A DNA stretch of 43,642 nt from Paenalicyclobacillus macrosporangiidus (GCF_900116805.1 NZ_FPBV01000026.1:1-43642); one strand, 5' to 3'. Counted from the stretch's first letter, positions 1 through 7,421 are shown. The notes: generated from the letters alone by a model not told the origin. Program-made: numbers and translations.

Positions 1-936
1 AGGAAGACGGATCCGCAAACCAAACCGCCGTACCGTCGGCGGCGCTACTTCCGTGTTCAGTGGAAGCCGTCTGCGATTCGGGTTCGGGACGGGAAGCTCA
101 TCCTTTCCAATGGTCGCGGCAACGCCCCGCTGGTCGTACCGTGGCGCTGGGAAGCCCCTGTCTTGGTCGAACTGGGATGGACTGATTCCGCTTATGAACT
201 ACGGGCTGTATACTCCAGACCTGCGGCAGAACCCGTGTCGGAGGGAGGAACCGCCGGGGTGGACCTGGGAGAGGTTCACCTGGCGGTGGTTCACGACGGG
301 GAGCGGACGCTGATTTACAATGGACGGGAACTTCGGGCCAAACGACAGTATCAGAACAAGCTCAAAGCCCGTCTTGCTGCGAAGCTGTCGCGATTGCAGA
401 AAGGGTCCCGCCGCTGGCGAAAACTGCAGCGAAGCATGCGGAAGCAGTTGCGACAACTGGATCATCAGATTTGGGACATCCTGCATAAGCAGACCACAAC
501 ACTGGTCTCCACCCTCCACGCGAGCAGGGTGCAGACGGTGGTCATTGGCGATGTACGGGATCTCCGAAAGCGAGTGGATTATGGACCTGCGGCCAATCAG
601 CGAATCCATCAGATGGTCAGCGGTAAAGTTCGCTGGCTAATCACGTACAAGGCTGAGCGTCTCGGAATGCGGGTGGAGCTTCAGGATGAGGCGTATACGT
701 CACAGGAGTGTCCACGATGTGGCTGCCGCCATAAACCGAAAGGACGAGTGTATACCTGTCCGGCCTGTGAGTTCCGCTTTCACCGGGATGGCGTTGGGGC
801 GATCAACATTCGGCGCAGGTATCTGGGCCGAGGCCCAGTAGTTGGGGTGATGGCGTCCCCCACGGGTGTGCGGTGGCATCCGCATCAGTGCACCCGCGTA
901 GCTCGCGATGAGCGAGAAAGAATCCCCGCCGTTTAG
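1..936 (+). CDS. tnpB: RNA-guided endonuclease TnpB (5' end outside window)
   Basis: Frame 1 is open from the first base, so the gene starts upstream of the window; the ATG at 163 is internal. TnpB proteins are RNA-guided RuvC nucleases of IS200/IS605 elements that cut at the transposon-associated motif and help retain the element. Visible parts are the RuvC-I aspartate in GVDLGE (D codon at 262), a basic helical stretch, VVIGDVRDL where the usual RuvC-II glutamate is glycine, a glutamate further on in QDEAYTSQECPRC, a CxxC...CxxC zinc finger, and the RuvC-III aspartate in HRDGVGAIN. The GD instead of ED pattern, with the later glutamate, resembles TnpBs described as having a relocated RuvC-II residue. 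The frame is intact to its stop. Confidence 0.88.
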   Translation, partial: RKTDPQTKPPYRRRRYFRVQWKPSAIRVRDGKLILSNGRGNAPLVVPWRWEAPVLVELGWTDSAYELRAVYSRPAAEPVSEGGTAGVDLGEVHLAVVHDGERTLIYNGRELRAKRQYQNKLKARLAAKLSRLQKGSRRWRKLQRSMRKQLRQLDHQIWDILHKQTTTLVSTLHASRVQTVVIGDVRDLRKRVDYGPAANQRIHQMVSGKVRWLITYKAERLGMRVELQDEAYTSQECPRCGCRHKPKGRVYTCPACEFRFHRDGVGAINIRRRYLGRGPVVGVMASPTGVRWHPHQCTRVARDERERIPAV

Positions 937-954
937 GGCTGGGGAGAACGTCAA
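921..954 (+). repeat. IS605-type right end hairpin and TCAA
   Basis: An imperfect hairpin overlaps the tnpB stop codon and is followed by TCAA at 951-954. This is the usual architecture of an IS200/IS605 right end and probably also the 3' guide-scaffold end of the omega RNA. The exact boundary is inferred from where the PIN homology resumes. Confidence 0.65.
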
Positions 955-1096
955 CGCCCTCACAGACTACGAAAAGACGAGTGTTGACTTTCCGGACGCC
1001 TATCTGGCCGCAAAGGCAAAGCTCTCCGGGAGACCGGTCTTAACATGGAATCTCAAAGATTTTCGGAAAGTCGGATGTCCGTACGAGCAACCTTAA
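955..1096 (+). pseudogene. PIN-domain (VapC-like) toxin, 3' remnant
   Basis: About 47 codons after the IS right end match the C-terminus of a PIN-domain ribonuclease: VDFPDAYLAAKAKLSGRPVL, then a short basic end and TAA at 1094-1096. The acidic pair around DFPDAYLA corresponds to the last conserved aspartates of VapC-type toxins. The same segment of the intact PIN gene at 5428-5865 reads FADAYLSAWAKLTGYPVL, so the two are recognisably homologous but not recent copies. The N-terminal half is missing, displaced or deleted by the IS605 element. A frame read from 908 is a chimera of IS end and PIN remnant and has no ribosome site of its own. Confidence 0.75.
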
Positions 1097-1122
1097 CACT
1101 TCCGCTGCCTGTACCTCGGCGT

Positions 1123-1150
1123 CGCGCCGGATGGGTCCCATTCCGGCGCG
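1123..1150. terminator. Strong GC hairpin between PIN remnant and MFS gene
   Basis: CGCGCCGGATGGG pairs with CCCATTCCGGCGCG (13 bp, one bulged T). It sits 13 bases past the stop of the minus-strand transporter and downstream of the plus-strand remnant. There is no T-run on either side, so it may act with Rho or as an mRNA 3' stabiliser. Confidence 0.5.
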
Positions 1151-1162
1151 TCCGCTGCCATT

Positions 1163-2797
1163 TTAGGTCCGCGAGGCCTCCCCGGCACCCGGCACCTTCG
1201 CGACGCCTCCCGGACCGGCACCCGCGCCTCGCGCATCCGCGAACCCCTGCCACCGCTCGGCGCCGAGCCAGAAGACGAAGACAAAGGCCAGCGCCGCCAA
1301 CAGGATCGCCCACAAGAAGGTGTGCGTGATGGACGCCGACAGGGCCGAGGTCAGCCGGTCCAGCACCGGCGCCGGGATGTGGGCGCGGACCTCCGGGGCG
1401 AGGATGACGTGCGGATCGATCCCGCCGGATCCGCCCACACCCGCACCGCCGCCGAATCCCGTGCCTGCGCCAGCCCCGGCCCCCGCGCCAAATCCATTCC
1501 CCGCTCCGGGCATCCCCGCGAACGCCTGCTTCAGGCGTGCGGCGAAGTCGTCCCGCTGGAGGGCGCCGAACACCGTGATCCCGACCGTCATCCCCAACTC
1601 GCGGATGAACGAGACCGTGGAGCTGGCCGCACCCCGCTGGTGCGCGTAGAAGTGGTGCATGCTCGCCATGCCCAGCACGGAGAAGGACGGTCCGATGCCG
1701 AGACCCACCAAAATCATGTACACCGTCAGCAGCCAGCGCGGCGTCTGTGGCGTCAAGGTCGAGAGCCCGGCGACGCCCGCCAACAGGATGGCGCAGGCGA
1801 CCCACATGATGGTCCGGTAACGGAAGCGGCTCGCCAACTGTCCGCCGATGGGCGCCGCGAAGGAGCTGCCGAGCATCATCGGCAGCAGCACCAGGCCCGA
1901 GTTCGTGGCCGTCCCCCCGCGCACCCCCTGCACGTAGATCGGGATGTACACCACCGCCACGATGAACGCCGCGCTCGCGAACAGGCCTACCCAGATGCTC
2001 CCCGCGAACAACCGGTACCGGAACATCCCGTAGTCCACAATCGGCGCCCGGGCCCGCGCCTCCGCCAGGAAGAAGGCGGCGAAGCAGACCAATGCGCCGG
2101 CGAACAGCGCCAACTCCGGCCCGTCCGTCCAGCCGTACCGGTTCCCGCCGAACTCCATCGCGAACATCAGGCAGGCCACCGCCGGCACCAAGGTAAGGAT
2201 ACCCATCCAGTCGATGGTTTCCTTCGGGTGGCGGCGCGACTCGTGGTACGCCAGGGCGACCAGTGCGCACGCCACGAGCCCCAGCGGCACGTTGACGTAA
2301 AAGACCCAGCGCCAGCCCAGGTGGTCCGTGATGAAGCTGCCCAGCAGCGGGCCCGCGATGCTCGAGACGCCGAACACCGCCCCGATGAGGCCCGAGAACT
2401 TGCCCATCAGCTCGGCCGGCGCCACGTCAAAGAGGATGGTGAAAGCAATGGGCATCAGCGCCCCGCCGCCAATCCCCTGGATGGCCCGGTACACCGCCAA
2501 CTCTGTGATGCTGTGGGCCGTGCCGCACAACACCGAACCCACCAGAAAAGTGAGGATGCCGAACAGGAAAAATCGCTTGCGCCCGTACATGTCAGACAGC
2601 TTGCCGAAGATGGGCATCCCCGCCATCTCCGTCGCCATGTACGCCGACGTCACCCACACGAACTGATCCAGCCCGCCCAACTGGCCCACGATGGTGCCGA
2701 TGGCGGTCGACACGATGGTCTGATCCAGCGCGGAGACGAACGTCCCCAGCAACAACCCGGCCAGGATGAGCCCCAGCCTCTGCTTCTGCTCTTCCAT
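1163..2797 (-). CDS. MFS multidrug exporter, DHA2/EmrB-QacA type (14 TM)
   Basis: A 544-residue proton-driven drug exporter of the major facilitator superfamily. The N-terminus LLLGTFVSALDQTIVSTA is motif D1 of the 14-TM DHA2 group; GKLSDMYGRKR is motif A and GPLLGSFITDHLGWRW is motif C. About 14 hydrophobic segments follow. Odd: between the last two membrane segments, residues about 427-460 are an almost pure Gly/Ala stretch, and the tail is also Gly-rich. The ATG at 2797 has AAGGAGG ten bases upstream. It is the last gene of the minus-strand run yhbD-like, two bactofilins, exporter, 51 bp after the previous stop. The substrate cannot be read from sequence. Confidence 0.9.
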   Translation of the reverse strand: MEEQKQRLGLILAGLLLGTFVSALDQTIVSTAIGTIVGQLGGLDQFVWVTSAYMATEMAGMPIFGKLSDMYGRKRFFLFGILTFLVGSVLCGTAHSITELAVYRAIQGIGGGALMPIAFTILFDVAPAELMGKFSGLIGAVFGVSSIAGPLLGSFITDHLGWRWVFYVNVPLGLVACALVALAYHESRRHPKETIDWMGILTLVPAVACLMFAMEFGGNRYGWTDGPELALFAGALVCFAAFFLAEARARAPIVDYGMFRYRLFAGSIWVGLFASAAFIVAVVYIPIYVQGVRGGTATNSGLVLLPMMLGSSFAAPIGGQLASRFRYRTIMWVACAILLAGVAGLSTLTPQTPRWLLTVYMILVGLGIGPSFSVLGMASMHHFYAHQRGAASSTVSFIRELGMTVGITVFGALQRDDFAARLKQAFAGMPGAGNGFGAGAGAGAGTGFGGGAGVGGSGGIDPHVILAPEVRAHIPAPVLDRLTSALSASITHTFLWAILLAALAFVFVFWLGAERWQGFADARGAGAGPGGVAKVPGAGEASRT

Positions 2798-2848
2798 TCA
2801 TGCTCCTCCTTCGCATTCGATCCCGATGCCACAACGCCCGCATTCGCC

Positions 2849-3574
2849 CTACACCTTGCGCACCTCGCCCACCTCCGCGCGCAGATCCGCCTCGTACGAC
2901 TCCCGGTACTCCACCACATCCACGCGGCAGCCCCGGCCAATCGTCACCCGGCCGCCCCGCACCACCTTCGCGGTGGTCCGGTACAACGACACCTGGTCGC
3001 CTTCCACCACATCCACCATCAGCTCTCCATCGCCCGCGAACGGCACCCGGTTCGGCCGCACAGTCACCGTTCCGCCGCCAATCTCGCCGGCTCTCGACGG
3101 CCCGAACAGCACCAGCTCCAGCGTCTCGGCGTTGACGAGACCGTCCACCGTGATGACCCCCCACACCTCGCACGTCTCGGCCGTCAGATCGCCCTCGACG
3201 GTCAGCTCCCCGCGGACATCCAGCCTGTCCACCCGGCATGCCCCGTGCACCGTCAACACCCCGCGGTAGCGGACCAACTCCCACTCGCACGCATCGTGCA
3301 CCGTGATGACCCCGCGCCCGAGGACCCGGCCTCCGCGCGCACCGCCCGCGACCTCGAGCGTCCCCGTCACGTCCACCACGCGCGCGTCCACGCGTCCCTC
3401 CGCCCGGCAGTTGCCGAGCACACACAGCGCCTCGCAGTCCACGTCTCCGTGCAACTCGCCCTCGCCGCGGATGCGCACGCGTCCGTACGCCCCGCCTCCG
3501 AGGCTCCCCTCGCCCGTGATGGTCAGGTCGCGCCGCACGCCGTGTTCATTCCTCGTTCCATCCCGCTGTTCCAT
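2849..3574 (-). CDS. Bactofilin-like polymer-forming protein (YhbF/BacF-like)
   Basis: About 241 residues made of short beta-strand repeats rich in V, G, D and E (for example RGVLTVHGACRVDRLDVRGE), the right-handed beta-helix pattern of bactofilins, cytoskeletal proteins that polymerise without nucleotide. It is the second of two related genes behind a YhbD-like gene, the same order as yhbD-yhbE-yhbF of Bacillus subtilis, where the pair (BacE/BacF) is needed for motility. The flagellar cluster starts 2.9 kb away, which fits. AGGAGG at 3585-3590 is ten bases before the ATG at 3574; GTG 3583 and ATG 3580 are too close to it. Confidence 0.8.
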   Translation of the reverse strand: MEQRDGTRNEHGVRRDLTITGEGSLGGGAYGRVRIRGEGELHGDVDCEALCVLGNCRAEGRVDARVVDVTGTLEVAGGARGGRVLGRGVITVHDACEWELVRYRGVLTVHGACRVDRLDVRGELTVEGDLTAETCEVWGVITVDGLVNAETLELVLFGPSRAGEIGGGTVTVRPNRVPFAGDGELMVDVVEGDQVSLYRTTAKVVRGGRVTIGRGCRVDVVEYRESYEADLRAEVGEVRKV

Positions 3575-3627
3575 ATTCATCACCCCTCCTCATCATCAGC
3601 CCGCCCGGGCCGTCACACCTGCAGCCG

Positions 3628-4269
3628 TCACACCTGCACGTGCTCGTTCACGCGGGCCCCGTCGTCCTGGCGGAATTCGCTGCGGTACTCCACCCGTTCA
3701 ATCTCGCACCCCGGCCCGATGTGCACCTTATCGCCGCGCACCACCCGGGCCCGCGTCGCCTCCAGCCGGATGTCGTCGCCCTCCACCGTGTCCACCGTCA
3801 GCCGCCGGTAGCGGGAGAAGAAACCCCATCGCCAACTCCGGTGCACCCGGATGCGCGAGCCGCCCAGCTCCCGCACCTTCGATCCGCCGTACAACCGGAT
3901 CGTCACCTCATCCGCACTGACCAGTCCGTCAATCTCAATGGCCCCCGACACCTCCACCACCTCGGCCGAGCAGTCCCCGTCCACGTGGATCTGCCCGGAC
4001 AACCGGAGGGTGTGCCCTCGAAGCGCCCCTTCCACCTTCGTCTTCCCGTTTGCCACCAACTCCTTGGCCTCCAGCGTCCCGCGCACCGTCATCACGCCGT
4101 CGATGCGGGCGGTCTCGCACACCACGTCGCCCACCACACGGCCCACGCCGCTGATGTGCACCCGCCGGTAGACGCCTCCACCTGCCGTCGCCACCCCGGA
4201 CATCACCAGGTCCCTTACCGGGTCCGGCCGCTTGCCTTCGTCCGCCGGATGCCGCTTGTCTTCGTTCAC
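3628..4269 (-). CDS. Bactofilin-like polymer-forming protein (YhbE/BacE-like)
   Basis: A 213-residue paralogue of the next gene with the same beta-repeat texture (DGVMTVRGTLEAKELVANGK, then SGQIHVDGDCSAEVVEVSGA). The two share the end pattern of a VEGD segment, then VVRG and an IERVEYRSE- or VDVVEYRES-type close, so they probably co-polymerise or arose by duplication. A basic insertion (HRSWRWGFFSRYRR, around residue 145-160) is absent from the paralogue. The GTG start at 4269 follows GGAGGG by six bases. Its stop is 53 bp from the next start, consistent with one transcript. Confidence 0.8.
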   Translation of the reverse strand: MNEDKRHPADEGKRPDPVRDLVMSGVATAGGGVYRRVHISGVGRVVGDVVCETARIDGVMTVRGTLEAKELVANGKTKVEGALRGHTLRLSGQIHVDGDCSAEVVEVSGAIEIDGLVSADEVTIRLYGGSKVRELGGSRIRVHRSWRWGFFSRYRRLTVDTVEGDDIRLEATRARVVRGDKVHIGPGCEIERVEYRSEFRQDDGARVNEHVQV

Positions 4270-4281
4270 CGTTCTCCCTCC

Positions 4282-4920
4282 TCAGGCCAGTTTCAATTTC
4301 AACTGCTCCACACACGCAGGGATGTTGATCCGCGCCACCACCCGCGCACCCTGCTCAAACCGCAGCTCTCCGGGCAGCGTCGCCAGCAGGCACGTCGCGA
4401 TGCCGAGCTTGCGCACAAACACCAACTCCACCGCCCGCCCCTGCTCGGCCCCGCGCTGCAACTGCGGATACTCGTTCTCCATCAACTGCAGCGCCATCCG
4501 GCCCTCGTCCAGGCTCACCTCGCCCGTCTGGAGCGCCGCATCCAGCACGTACAGGCACAGCAGCTCATCGAACGACAGCACCCGCGCCTCCGGGTGCCGC
4601 TCCCGGTACACCCGCTGCGCCACCTCCGTAACAATGTGACGTTCCGACACCTCATCCCAGCGCACCGACACCCCCGCCGGGCTCGGCGAGAACACGTCCG
4701 CCAGCTCGTCAAGGGACAGGTCGTCCTTCATGTTCTTGATCCGCTCGATGCGCGCCAGGATCTTGTCGCGCGGGAAGAACGTCTCCTGCCCAGTGAACGT
4801 AGACTTGCGGATGAACCACTCCTCCGGGATCAGGCGCTTGCGCTTCCACCGGTACAGTTGCCCGTACGAAATGCCGGTGACCTCCAACAGCTCCTTCTTG
4901 GAGATCAGGTCTTCCTCCAC
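4282..4920 (-). CDS. YhbD-like protein (DUF4004), MerR-like N-terminus
   Basis: About 212 residues. The N-terminus VEEDLISKKELLEVTGISYG and the following QLYRWKRKRLIPEEWFIRKS resemble a MerR-type winged helix-turn-helix, and STFTGQETFFPRDKIL is the hallmark block of YhbD/DUF4004. A helical C-terminal domain of unknown role follows. The gene heads the bactofilin operon, as in Bacillus, and may control it. I prefer the GTG at 4920: AAGGGGG lies about nine bases upstream and the family begins near EDLISKKELL. An ATG at 4929 directly abuts that G-run, and an ATG at 4956 has no ribosome site. Confidence 0.75.
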   Translation of the reverse strand: MEEDLISKKELLEVTGISYGQLYRWKRKRLIPEEWFIRKSTFTGQETFFPRDKILARIERIKNMKDDLSLDELADVFSPSPAGVSVRWDEVSERHIVTEVAQRVYRERHPEARVLSFDELLCLYVLDAALQTGEVSLDEGRMALQLMENEYPQLQRGAEQGRAVELVFVRKLGIATCLLATLPGELRFEQGARVVARINIPACVEQLKLKLA

Positions 4921-5427
4921 CAGTGCCATCCCCCTTCGATGGGGAGAGTGTAACATAACAATGTTTCGTTACGCAAGATGCGCAGACGAAAATGGGAAGA
5001 AAGAACCAGAGCGAGTTGTGAGGCGGGTACCGCGCTTGTGGAGGCTGGTGTTGGGGCTGGACATGGGAGTGTTACCACATCATTGTTGAGGAGACCAGCA
5101 TCTAGTCCAGATTTTCGGATAATCTCACTGGTTTCGAGGGCCTTCAGCCAAGTGATCCCCGGGTCTTAGCCAGGTTGTCGGACTAACTCGCCCGCTTCGA
5201 ACCCCACGAGTGGCATTTTTGTACGAAATCCCGGCTTAACACCCGCACCCGAACGCACCGAACCGCCTCCGATCCAGGAACTTAACCGGTATTTTGCGGC
5301 CTATGGGCACGCGGAAACATGACTCGGCTTCAAACAACTCAGACTTGTGTGGAGCGGATGAAGATGGTCGAGCGGAACCATTCGTAGATGCCACGGAATT
5401 GGATTGAGACAAATACGAAAGGCGACC
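4921..5427. other. Intergenic region with AT-rich inverted repeat and degenerate direct repeats
   Basis: About 500 bases with no convincing gene. Upstream of the YhbD-like gene an interrupted inverted repeat GTAAC...GTTAC with inner AACAT...ATGTT lies near 4951-4973, a possible operator for that MerR-like protein. At 5100-5138 and 5163-5201 there are two 39-base imperfect direct repeats (25 of 39 matches). The rest to 5427 shows nothing I can assign. Confidence 0.4.
5100..5201. repeat. Two degenerate 39-bp direct repeats
   Basis: The blocks at 5100-5138 and 5163-5201, 63 bases apart, share TCT, CCAG, TCGGA and TTCGA in register, 25 of 39 positions by hand alignment. They may be a decayed mobile-element end or an interspersed repeat family; nothing in the sequence decides. 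Confidence 0.35.
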
Positions 5428-5865
5428 CTACGAACGCTTTGGATCATCCTTCGGATGAATCCACGGCCCGCCCAACTGACGAAAATGCTTGTCTCTCGTC
5501 AGCACAGGGTAACCTGTCAGTTTGGCCCATGCCGACAAATAAGCGTCCGCAAATTCTTCGATGGGAACGAGTCCTTGTTCAATCGCGTCCAGCGCGATGC
5601 GAACCGATTCAATGTCCTGCGTCACGATGTCCTCGTTCTCAACGACCTGTTTCAGCGCTTGCACCACATCCGATGGCGCGTACTGATAGGATTTCGTCAG
5701 CACCCATATCGTCTCGGAGATCACCAGCACGGGCAAGTGCCAAATGATTTCACCGCGTTCAACCGCTTCGATCCAGGGAGCGAGTTCTGCCACGTGCTCT
5801 TCGGGATAATTTGTAAGCAGGCAAACCAAAATGTTGGTGTCAAGAATTTGATGGCTTGCTCCCAT
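5428..5865 (-). CDS. PIN-domain ribonuclease toxin (VapC-like)
   Basis: A 145-residue PIN-domain protein, the toxin of a VapBC-type module; such toxins cut RNA with a cluster of acidic residues and Mg2+. The N-terminus carries ILDTNILVCLL (first catalytic Asp), then an SETIWVL glutamate in the middle and EEFADAYLSAWAKLTGYPVL near the end with the remaining acidic residues. It follows the AbrB-type antitoxin with a four-base gap, so the two are co-transcribed. The ATG at 5865 lies just after AAGGAATGATG. The intact gene contrasts with the PIN remnant at 955-1096. Confidence 0.85.
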   Translation of the reverse strand: MGASHQILDTNILVCLLTNYPEEHVAELAPWIEAVERGEIIWHLPVLVISETIWVLTKSYQYAPSDVVQALKQVVENEDIVTQDIESVRIALDAIEQGLVPIEEFADAYLSAWAKLTGYPVLTRDKHFRQLGGPWIHPKDDPKRS

Positions 5866-5869
5866 AACA

Positions 5870-6145
5870 TCATTCCTTGTTTAGCTGGTCTTGGTATTCC
5901 TCCACCACGCGCCTGGCCCACGCCTCCCGTACAGCCGCCATGTCCAATGGCCTGTTCGGTTTGGGCAAAACCCCAATGATCGACGACAATTTCCGCTTTG
6001 GCGCACCCTTTACGACCACTTGATCCCCTTCCACATAAAACAGAATCGCATCCCCCTCTTTCACGCCCAGCGCACTGCGCACCTTCGCCGGCACCGTGAT
6101 CTGTCCCTGTTTGGAGATTCTCGCTTCCATGACCATCATTTCCAT
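5870..6145 (-). CDS. AbrB/MazE-fold antitoxin (VapB-like)
   Basis: A 91-residue swapped-hairpin DNA-binding protein. MEARISKQGQITVPAKVRSA and then LGVKEGDAILFYVEGDQVVV are a textbook SpoVT-AbrB domain; residues about 55-91 form the toxin-binding tail. It should neutralise the PIN toxin encoded four bases downstream and repress its own promoter, which is visible at 6263-6290 with a palindrome over the -10 box. The ATG at 6145 has GAAAGAGG upstream; ATGs three and five codons in are alternatives. Confidence 0.85.
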   Translation of the reverse strand: MEMMVMEARISKQGQITVPAKVRSALGVKEGDAILFYVEGDQVVVKGAPKRKLSSIIGVLPKPNRPLDMAAVREAWARRVVEEYQDQLNKE

Positions 6146-6203
6146 CGCCTCTTTCCATACCCTTCAATTCTCATCGAGTCGCCTTTCAGGACCGTAATCC
6201 ACG

Positions 6204-6234
6204 GGCGGTTTACGCGCTACAGGCGGTTTACGCG
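6204..6234. repeat. Two GGCGGTTTACGCG direct repeats, 18-bp period
   Basis: Identical 13-mers at 6204-6216 and 6222-6234 lie in the leader of the antitoxin-toxin operon, between promoter and start codon. An 18-bp period puts them on nearly the same helix face. They may be operator half-sites for the AbrB-fold antitoxin. Confidence 0.5.
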
Positions 6235-6262
6235 GCAGCGACAGCCAGTAAGGTACACTTTC

Positions 6263-6290
6263 ATGATACCATGATAAATGATGACTTCAA
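6263..6290 (-). promoter_or_regulatory. Sigma-A promoter and operator of the vapBC-like operon
   Basis: On the minus strand TTGAAG (6290-6285) and TATCAT (6268-6263) are separated by 16 bases. A perfect inverted repeat TCATG-ATAC-CATGA at 6261-6274 covers the -10 box, as expected for an autorepressed toxin-antitoxin operon. Confidence 0.55.
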
Positions 6291-6305
6291 CAAATGCATT
6301 CAAAG

Positions 6306-6329
6306 TAAAGAATTTATCCTAATTCTTTA
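6306..6329. promoter_or_regulatory. Perfect 9-bp inverted repeat upstream of sigD
   Basis: TAAAGAATT, a six-base loop, then AATTCTTTA. It stands between the divergent toxin-antitoxin and sigD transcription units, about 125 bases before the sigD start. It could be an operator or a weak hairpin; there is no following T-run. Confidence 0.4.
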
Positions 6330-6453
6330 TTCTCCACTCCGACGATATGCTTTATACCCCGGGATTGTGCGGACGTGTACAGATGCCTCCCCACACCCAT
6401 AGCAGGAACCCCCGCCCCCGCTCGCGAATTCCCTCCCTCGGAGGGGTTCGTCC

Positions 6454-7188
6454 GTGAAACCTCAACATGAAGCGTATGCCCAGTGGGACCGCCTGCGCCG
6501 GGAAGAGACGGTGCGCGAGCACCTGCCGCTCGTGTACCGTCTCGCCCGCCGCGTGGCGAACAGCGTCGAATTGCGCGGCCTCGAGCTGAACGACCTCGTC
6601 CACGCAGGCGTCATCGGCCTCTACCAGGCGATGGATCGTTACGATGCCTCCCGCGGCGTCCCGTTCGGCGCCTTCGCCATGCGCCACGTGCGCGGGCGGA
6701 TGCTCGACGAGATCGCCCGGCATCACCAATTGCCGCGCGGCCTGCGCGAGCGGCAGAACCGCTTGCACGCCGCATACGACCGCCTGTCCCAGCAACTGAT
6801 GCGGGAGCCCAGCGATGAGGAGCTGGCGGCCGAGCTCCGTATCCCGCTAGACCAGCTCCACGAATGGTGGGTCGATCTCGGTTGGACCGCCGCCTTCTCC
6901 CTCGAGGAGCTGGAAACCCAGGGGCAGGCGGACGTGCCCGCTCCCGAAGATACGTTCGATCCCGCCCGGCGCCTCGACCGCCAGGCGGCCCGCGCCCAGC
7001 TGGTCCAGGCCCTGCACCGGCTCACGCCGCGTGAGCAGCAGGTGCTGTGGCTGTATTATGAGGAAGAGTTGACCCTGAAGGAGATCGGCGAGGTCCTGGA
7101 CCTGAGCGAATCGCAGGTGTCGCGTATCCGGTCGAAAGCCATCCTCCGCCTGCGCGGCATGCTGACCGGTCACACCCGGGACGGGTGA
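6454..7188 (+). CDS. sigD: RNA polymerase sigma factor for late flagellar genes (SigD/FliA)
   Basis: A 244-residue sigma-28 type factor. Region 2 begins at HLPLVYRLARRVANS and includes DLVHAGVIGLYQAMDRYD; the conserved FGAFAMRHVRGRMLDEIA stretch follows, then region 3, and region 4 with LTPREQQVLWLYYEEELTLK and the helix-turn-helix DLSESQVSRIRSKAI. It directs late flagellar genes and is held back by FlgM, encoded 233 bp downstream. The GTG at 6454 follows GGAGGGG. Its place immediately before flgM differs from B. subtilis, where sigD ends the distant fla/che operon. Confidence 0.9.
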   Translation: MKPQHEAYAQWDRLRREETVREHLPLVYRLARRVANSVELRGLELNDLVHAGVIGLYQAMDRYDASRGVPFGAFAMRHVRGRMLDEIARHHQLPRGLRERQNRLHAAYDRLSQQLMREPSDEELAAELRIPLDQLHEWWVDLGWTAAFSLEELETQGQADVPAPEDTFDPARRLDRQAARAQLVQALHRLTPREQQVLWLYYEEELTLKEIGEVLDLSESQVSRIRSKAILRLRGMLTGHTRDG

Positions 7189-7307
7189 TCGCGAAACCGC
7201 ACCGGCAGGTCCGAGATCCACACACACCGCATGTGGCCGCGTCCGCGCGCGCAAACCGGACAATTACGGGTGAAAATCGACGCCTGTTCTGCCCCATCAC
7301 GTACTAC

Positions 7308-7332
7308 GCCCGAAAATCGTCCATTTCCGGGC
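7308..7332. terminator. Hairpin after sigD
   Basis: GCCCGAAAA at 7308-7316 pairs with TTTCCGGGC at 7324-7332, one mismatch, about 120 bases after sigD and just before the flgM promoter candidate. There is no clear T-run. Confidence 0.35.
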
Positions 7333-7352
7333 GCACGCCGAAAACGCGGATC

Positions 7353-7360
7353 GCCGATAT
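7353..7360 (+). promoter_or_regulatory. Sigma-D -10 element upstream of flgM
   Basis: GCCGATAT is an exact match to the -10 box recognised by SigD, placed 62 bases before flgM, a usual SigD target. A matching TAAA -35 box at 15 bases is not present (CACG instead), so this is a partial site. Confidence 0.45.
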
Positions 7361-7421
7361 ATTGTTACAGGAGCCTGTCGGCCGCACCAGGTGCTGCCCA
7401 TGTGTGAGGTGAAACCAGGCC

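Larger units (their letters stand above)
1..954 (+). mobile_element. IS200/IS605-type element, right part with tnpB
   Basis: The right-hand part of an IS605-family element enters from the window edge. It contains the 3' portion of tnpB and ends in a subterminal hairpin (CCCCGCC at 924-930 against GGCTGGGG at 937-944, one bulge). TCAA follows at 951-954, the kind of cleavage tetranucleotide used at right ends in this family. No tnpA is in view. Directly after the TCAA a PIN-domain reading frame begins in mid-protein, so the element interrupts that gene. The left end lies outside the window. The RNA guide (omega RNA) of such elements normally comes from the end of tnpB plus this right end; that is inference here. 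Confidence 0.8.

Noticed and set aside
1322-3811. 829-residue plus-strand open frame
   Set aside because: It lies opposite the MFS and bactofilin genes; composition is Arg/His/Pro-rich with no motifs, the typical shadow in GC-rich DNA.
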